A stretch of DNA of 64,000 nucleotides, taken from positions 558,001 through 622,000 of the forward strand of contig NZ_JAFMYW010000002.1 in assembly GCF_017353175.1 (NCBI RefSeq), written 5' to 3'. Origin of the DNA: Fibrella forsythiae. GTDB taxonomy: Bacteria; Bacteroidota; Bacteroidia; Cytophagales; Spirosomataceae. The position numbers and the translations under genes are program-made. The notes under the pieces were generated by a model that was given only the letters and a program-made list of their open reading frames with translations, was not told where the DNA came from and made no database searches. Shown piece by piece: positions 60,426-64,000 of this stretch (the first letter of the stretch is position 1; every line of letters starts with the position of its first letter).

Positions 60426-60920
60426 ATGCGCCACACTTTTCCAAAATCTGAGCACCTGACCAGCAGGAAGGTCATCGACAGGCTTTTCCACCGGGAAAAG
60501 CCAGGTACGTTACCTGCTGAAAAACCAGTCGGTGATGCCCCATTGACCTTTTACCATTACCCATTTCGGGTGCTGTACTTTCGGCAGGGACTTAGCAACG
60601 TAGCTGAAACGGAACAGGCTGAGCCAGGTATGGCTATCCCTGTCGAATCAGGTACGTTACCACAGGTGCTGTTCAGCGTGCCTAAACGGGCGTTTAAGAA
60701 GGCAGTAGATCGAAATGCGGTGCGTCGACGTGTGAAGGAAGCGTACCGACTGCATAAGCATCGGTTAGTGCCGAGGGGCGAAACGAAGGTTGATAATCAG
60801 CAAATTGCCGGGCCGGTGGCGCAGATTGTATTTCTCTATACCGCGAAGACTAAAATTTCGTTTGAAGAGATAGAAAAAGGCATGAAATTGGCTCTTAAAC
60901 GAATGACTAATACGCGCTGA
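60426..60920 (+). CDS. rnpA: Ribonuclease P protein component
   Basis: 164 aa from ATG 60426 (MRHTFPKSEHLTSRKVIDRL). It binds the catalytic RNase P RNA for 5' processing of tRNA precursors. Family features: FPKSEHLxSxKxIxRLF start, LFSVPKRAFKKAVDRNAVRRRVKEAYR (the RNR motif) and a final helix EEIEKGMKLALKRM. An insert of roughly 40 residues in the first half (GTLPAEKPVGDAP, NVAETEQAEPGMAIPVESGTL) makes it longer than usual. It has its own promoter-like site because rpmH is 6.7 kb away. Confidence 0.95.
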   Translation: MRHTFPKSEHLTSRKVIDRLFHREKPGTLPAEKPVGDAPLTFYHYPFRVLYFRQGLSNVAETEQAEPGMAIPVESGTLPQVLFSVPKRAFKKAVDRNAVRRRVKEAYRLHKHRLVPRGETKVDNQQIAGPVAQIVFLYTAKTKISFEEIEKGMKLALKRMTNTR

Positions 60921-61008
60921 CTAACGAAGGAGGACATCGGGCGTACTAGTGTTTCGCCTGGCCTTTATTCGATATTCATCGTATATTGTTAGTTGAAAAC
61001 TTTTCCTT

Positions 61009-62664
61009 ATGCGTCTATATAAGAAACTGATACTTGGCACTTCAGCTCTGCTTGTTGCGGGTGGGTTGACCGCCTTCACGCGCGACGATCGGTTTTTCGA
61101 GATCGCGCGTAACCTTGATATCTACGCCACCATGTTCAAAGAACTGAACATGTATTACGTGGATGAGGTGAACCCCAACCGGATGGTCAAAACGAGTATC
61201 GATGCGATGCTTAAATCGCTCGATCCGTACACGAACTTCTATGCCGAAGATGACATCGAAGATTACATGACCATGACCACGGGCCGGTACAACGGCATCG
61301 GGGCCACGATCGGTACGCGACAGGATAAGAGCATCGTGATGATGCTGTTTGAAGGAACACCCGCCGAAAAATCGGGCTTGCAGATTGGCGACGAAATTCT
61401 GAAGATCGACGGCGTTGACATCAAAACCCGCCGCGATGCCGATACCGGAAAACTCCTGCGTGGGCAGACCGGAACAGCCGTGAAGCTGACGGTGAAGCGG
61501 TTTGGGCAGAAAGATCCGGTTGAGATATCGGTAATGCGCGACGTGGTGAAAATGACCAACGTGCCGTATTACGGGATGCTCAACGACGAGGTGGGTTATA
61601 TTGATCTGAAAGACTTTATGGCCGCTGCCGGTCGGGAGGTACGTGCCGCCTATCAGGAGTTGAAAGGCAAGGGCATGAAAAAACTGGTACTTGACCTGCG
61701 CGAAAACCCCGGTGGTTTGCTCGATCAATCCATCGATATTTCCAATATTTTCATTCCGCGTGGTTCAGAGGTGGTTACCACAAAAGGGAAGGTGACCGAA
61801 TGGAACAAATCATATGCTGCTCAGGCGCCCGCCCTTGATACTGAAATGCCAGTGGTTGTGCTGACGAATAATCACTCGGCATCAGCTGCGGAAATCGTTT
61901 CGGGCGTCATTCAGGATTACGACCGGGGTGTATTGATCGGTCAGCGTAGCTACGGTAAAGGACTGGTACAAACCACCCGCCCGCTCTCGTTCGGAACCCG
62001 GATGAAGATAACGACGGCCAAGTACTACATTCCCAGCGGTCGCTGCATTCAGGCCATCGACTACAGCCACCGCAACGCCGATGGGAGCGTCGGTAAGATT
62101 GCTGATTCACTCCGCACCGCCTTCAAAACACGCGCCGGACGGACGGTATATGATGGGGGCGGCGTAACGCCCGATATTCAGACGGAAGCCCAAACGCCAA
62201 CGCCAATCGCAATCAGTCTAACCAACAAAGGCCTGATCTTCGATTATGCGGTGAAGTATAAACACGACCATCCGAGCATTAAACCGGCGCGTGAGTTTAA
62301 ACTGACAGATGCCGAGTACCAGGAATTCGTAAAATGGGCGGGCGACAAAGAGTACGACTACACCACGCAGGTTGAAAAAGATTTGGGTGTACTGGAAGCG
62401 TCGGCTAAAAAAGAAAAATATTTCGACCAGATACAGAATCAGTTACAGGCGTTAAAGTCGAAAATGTCGCATAGTAAAGACGCCGACATGAAGACGTTCC
62501 AGGCCGAAATTCGGGCCTTGCTGGAACAGGAAATTGCCGGCCACTATTACCTTCAGAAAGGCATCAAAGAAGCCTCATTCACCACCGACACAGACATCAA
62601 AACGGCGCTCGATCTGTTCAAAGACATGAACAAGTATGAGCGCATTTTGAAAGGAAGCAAATAG
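61009..62664 (+). CDS. S41-family C-terminal processing peptidase
   Basis: A 551-aa periplasmic serine protease of the CtpA/Prc type. N-terminal membrane or signal segment (about 6-23), helical region with MVKTSIDAMLKSLDPYTNFY, PDZ domain (about 90-175; GIGATIGTRQDKSIVMMLFEGTPAEKSGLQIGDEIL), and the peptidase core with catalytic Ser in NHSASAAEIVSG and Lys in RSYGKGLVQ. A C-terminal helical extension of about 130 residues carries AEYQEFVKWAGDKEYDY. It trims or degrades envelope proteins. Confidence 0.94.
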   Translation: MRLYKKLILGTSALLVAGGLTAFTRDDRFFEIARNLDIYATMFKELNMYYVDEVNPNRMVKTSIDAMLKSLDPYTNFYAEDDIEDYMTMTTGRYNGIGATIGTRQDKSIVMMLFEGTPAEKSGLQIGDEILKIDGVDIKTRRDADTGKLLRGQTGTAVKLTVKRFGQKDPVEISVMRDVVKMTNVPYYGMLNDEVGYIDLKDFMAAAGREVRAAYQELKGKGMKKLVLDLRENPGGLLDQSIDISNIFIPRGSEVVTTKGKVTEWNKSYAAQAPALDTEMPVVVLTNNHSASAAEIVSGVIQDYDRGVLIGQRSYGKGLVQTTRPLSFGTRMKITTAKYYIPSGRCIQAIDYSHRNADGSVGKIADSLRTAFKTRAGRTVYDGGGVTPDIQTEAQTPTPIAISLTNKGLIFDYAVKYKHDHPSIKPAREFKLTDAEYQEFVKWAGDKEYDYTTQVEKDLGVLEASAKKEKYFDQIQNQLQALKSKMSHSKDADMKTFQAEIRALLEQEIAGHYYLQKGIKEASFTTDTDIKTALDLFKDMNKYERILKGSK

Positions 62665-62666
62665 AG

Positions 62667-62770
62667 GAGGAAGGGGAGAACGGAGGAGAGGGAGGAAGGG
62701 GTTGCTGACGCAGAGCAAAACACTGTCGTCAGCAACCCCTTCCTCCCTCTCCTCCGTTCTCCCTTTCCTC
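62667..62770. other. Hairpin with 44-bp GGA-rich arms before tsaB
   Basis: Arms 62667-62710 and 62727-62770 pair at 43 of 44 positions around a 16-nt loop. They consist of gaggaagggg-like sequence ending in ggttgctgacg. It starts right after the S41 peptidase stop and ends 22 nt before the tsaB start, so it fills the whole gap. It could terminate the first gene or stabilise mRNA ends. Confidence 0.8.
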
Positions 62771-62792
62771 CCTTTCCCTCCATTCCCCCAAA

Positions 62793-63479
62793 ATGATTCT
62801 CTCCCTCGACACCTCTACAACCGTTTGTTCCGTAGCGCTGCATCAACTCGATGGGACCTTGCTGGGTTGTTACGAACTCTTTACTGAACGCACAGCCTCC
62901 TCGCGCCTGACTACGTTGGTGCAGGATGTAGTTACTCATGCCGGCCATGCGCTTGCAGACGTATCGGCCATTGCTGTAGCCAAAGGGCCGGGGTCGTACA
63001 CGGGTTTGCGCATTGGCGTGTCAACGGCCAAGGGGTTATGCATGGCCCTCGATGAACCGCTCATCGGCATAAACACGTTAGCTGCCATGACCGAGCAGGT
63101 ACGTCCGTTCTACCCGCCGGATACGCTATTCTGCCCCATGATCGACGCCCGCCGCATGGAGGTGTACTGTGCGTTTTATAATCAGGAAGGAAACGAAGTA
63201 CGGGCTACCTCGGCCACAGTGCTCGATGAAACGTCTTTTGCCGATCTGCTTGCCAGAACTCCTGTAGTTTTCTTCGGTGACGGTGCTGATAAAGCACGAT
63301 CCGTACTGACGCATGCGAACGCAATATTTCCGACTACTCAGGTACGTCCCTCGGCACGTACAGTGGGTACGTTGGCCGTGAAAGCATACGCTACCGGTGA
63401 CTTCGAAGAGCTGGTCACGTTTGAGCCCTACTACCTCAAAGAGTTCATGACCACCACGCCGAAGCAGCGGGTAAATTAA
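62793..63479 (+). CDS. tsaB: tRNA threonylcarbamoyladenosine biosynthesis protein TsaB
   Basis: A 228-aa inactive ASKHA-fold partner of TsaD: MILSLDTSTTVCSVALHQLDG, LTTLVQDVVTHAGHALADVSAIAVAKGPGSYTGLRIGVSTAKGL, PMIDARRMEVY and YLKEFM near the end. The GPGSYTGLR region mediates the TsaB-TsaD interface. Normal length. TsaD is encoded at 10867; TsaE and TsaC are not in this window. Confidence 0.95.
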   Translation: MILSLDTSTTVCSVALHQLDGTLLGCYELFTERTASSRLTTLVQDVVTHAGHALADVSAIAVAKGPGSYTGLRIGVSTAKGLCMALDEPLIGINTLAAMTEQVRPFYPPDTLFCPMIDARRMEVYCAFYNQEGNEVRATSATVLDETSFADLLARTPVVFFGDGADKARSVLTHANAIFPTTQVRPSARTVGTLAVKAYATGDFEELVTFEPYYLKEFMTTTPKQRVN

Positions 63480-63554
63480 AGCGCCCTATCTCCTGATGAG
63501 ACACTTTAAACGAGAAATGGCTTGTTTGGCGAGTTGTGTCTCGCAATGGAATAA

Positions 63555-63866
63555 TCAGTCAGTTTCCGCCTGAAGGTTTCGAAAGATTTTATGGTCGGCA
63601 TAAAATGTACCGCCCGGAATAACCGATGCAAGGAGAGCCAACAGCGTTTTGCCCAGCGGCCAGTTATATTCCGCTTTGGCCTGAACAACGGTGAGCACGT
63701 ACATGACGAACAGTAGCCCATGGATAGGGCCAACTACCTGAACGGCTTCAGGATGGCCACCAATGCGTTTTAGCGGCACGGCGATAAAGACAAGAATCAG
63801 GAAAGAAAGTCCTTCGGCAAAGCCTATCAGGCGGAGCCGAATTTTTGGTGAGTTGAACAGGTTCAT
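63555..63866 (-). CDS. DUF3817 membrane protein
   Basis: A 103-aa protein with three membrane segments: RLIGFAEGLSFLILVFIAVPLK, PIHGLLFVMYVLTVVQ and LLALLASVIPGGTFYADHK. The motifs AEGLSFL, GPIHGLLF and PGGTFYAD are typical of DUF3817. Function unknown. It converges on tsaB. Confidence 0.85.
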   Translation of the reverse strand: MNLFNSPKIRLRLIGFAEGLSFLILVFIAVPLKRIGGHPEAVQVVGPIHGLLFVMYVLTVVQAKAEYNWPLGKTLLALLASVIPGGTFYADHKIFRNLQAETD

Positions 63867-63903
63867 CAGTGTAATGGGTTAATAGTGCTACGATTTGCCG
63901 CCT

Positions 63904-64000
63904 TTAAAAAGGGCGGAACCAGGGGCGGTTGGCCAGGGGTGAGAATGGCCAGGGTACTGCCAGTAGAATGAGTAAGAGGCCAATGGTAAAATAGATAGCC
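63904..64000 (-). CDS. C-terminal end of a membrane protein (partial)
   Basis: A minus-strand frame runs from the right edge to TAA at 63904-63906 and encodes a hydrophobic span AIYFTIGLLLILLAVPWPFS followed by PLANRPWFRPF. The gene starts beyond the window. It lies 37 bp upstream of DUF3817 on the same strand, so they may form an operon. Family not recognised. Confidence 0.6.
   Translation of the reverse strand, partial: AIYFTIGLLLILLAVPWPFSPLANRPWFRPF

Larger units (their letters stand above)
470..63371. repeat. Highly iterated motif ACGTACC (often AACGTACCTG) across the window
   Basis: By hand scan about 75 copies on the two strands. Examples: 470, 5117, 6411, 7870, 8881, 11244, 14249, 18736, 22147, 23149, 30498, 34516, 40779, 48220, 50060, 51072, 55829; and in the other orientation 990, 13071, 29275, 30981, 40806, 60505, 60650, 63099, 63341 and 63365 (starts to within a few bases). 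A random 7-mer on both strands of 64 kb is expected about 8 times. Preferred extension is A or G before and TG or C after. It occurs inside genes in all frames (for example as Asn-Val-Pro and Thr-Tyr-Leu) and in spacers. Confidence 0.85.

Noticed and set aside
60252-60491. 79-codon minus-strand frame between the Crp gene and rnpA
   Set aside because: It overlaps the start of rnpA and its promoter-like site, and the protein has no recognisable feature.

Overview
The window looks like chromosomal DNA from a Bacteroidota bacterium of the Cytophagales, most like Spirosoma and its relatives. The evidence is a TonB-dependent receptor paired with a DUF4249 lipoprotein, a DUF4230 protein, a Bacteroidota-type cytochrome c maturation locus, and promoters of the TTTG-N19-TAnnTTTG kind (clearest before rpmH). 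Start sites mostly lack strong Shine-Dalgarno sequences. I saw no tRNA, rRNA, CRISPR array, insertion sequence or prophage.

Layout. 1-5.3 kb: cytochrome c maturation genes (end of a ccmC-like gene, a ccmD-like gene, ccmE with a CxxxY heme site, an orphan antitoxin-like gene, a long ccmF), a small membrane protein and a CNNM/CorC-type transporter. 5.6-11.9 kb: tamB and a glyoxalase-fold gene diverging from tsaD. 12-25.3 kb, minus strand: a large curli-type amyloid locus with seven curlin-repeat proteins, of which four are giant paralogues of 484-718 aa, followed by csgE, csgF, csgG (fused to a C-terminal beta-barrel) and a beta-propeller lipoprotein. 26-34.4 kb: BatA-like VWA protein, RNase HII, two uncharacterised envelope proteins, DUF4230 protein, gluconokinase-like FGGY kinase and a TonB-C-domain protein. 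34.5-37 kb: GMC oxidoreductase with its gluconate-2-dehydrogenase-subunit-3 partner.

37.4-51.2 kb, plus strand: a sugar-use cluster. It holds a fucose/arabinose-isomerase-like enzyme, a secreted esterase, a transketolase split into two genes, a ribose-type ABC transporter with a DUF2291 lipoprotein, an FGGY kinase, two secreted DUF1593 nucleoside-hydrolase-like proteins, and the decayed remains of a third. Isomerase, kinase and split transketolase together match the logic of a non-oxidative branched-pentose (D-apiose-like) pathway; the substrate is inference. 51.4-64 kb: a LytTR regulator, pyk, rpmH, then a 6.7 kb block separating rpmH from rnpA. That block contains a receptor operon, a lipoprotein gene broken by an in-frame amber codon, a truncated receptor remnant and a Crp/Fnr regulator. 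The window ends with rnpA, an S41 protease, tsaB, a DUF3817 gene and a partial membrane protein gene.

Two patterns run across the whole window. The motif ACGTACC, usually extended to AACGTACCTG, occurs about 75 times by hand count on both strands, where about 8 copies of the 7-mer would be expected by chance. It lies in every reading frame, and one intrinsic terminator is built from an inverted pair of it. Several intergenic regions also carry very long hairpins with 30-44 bp arms made of simple-sequence-like DNA.
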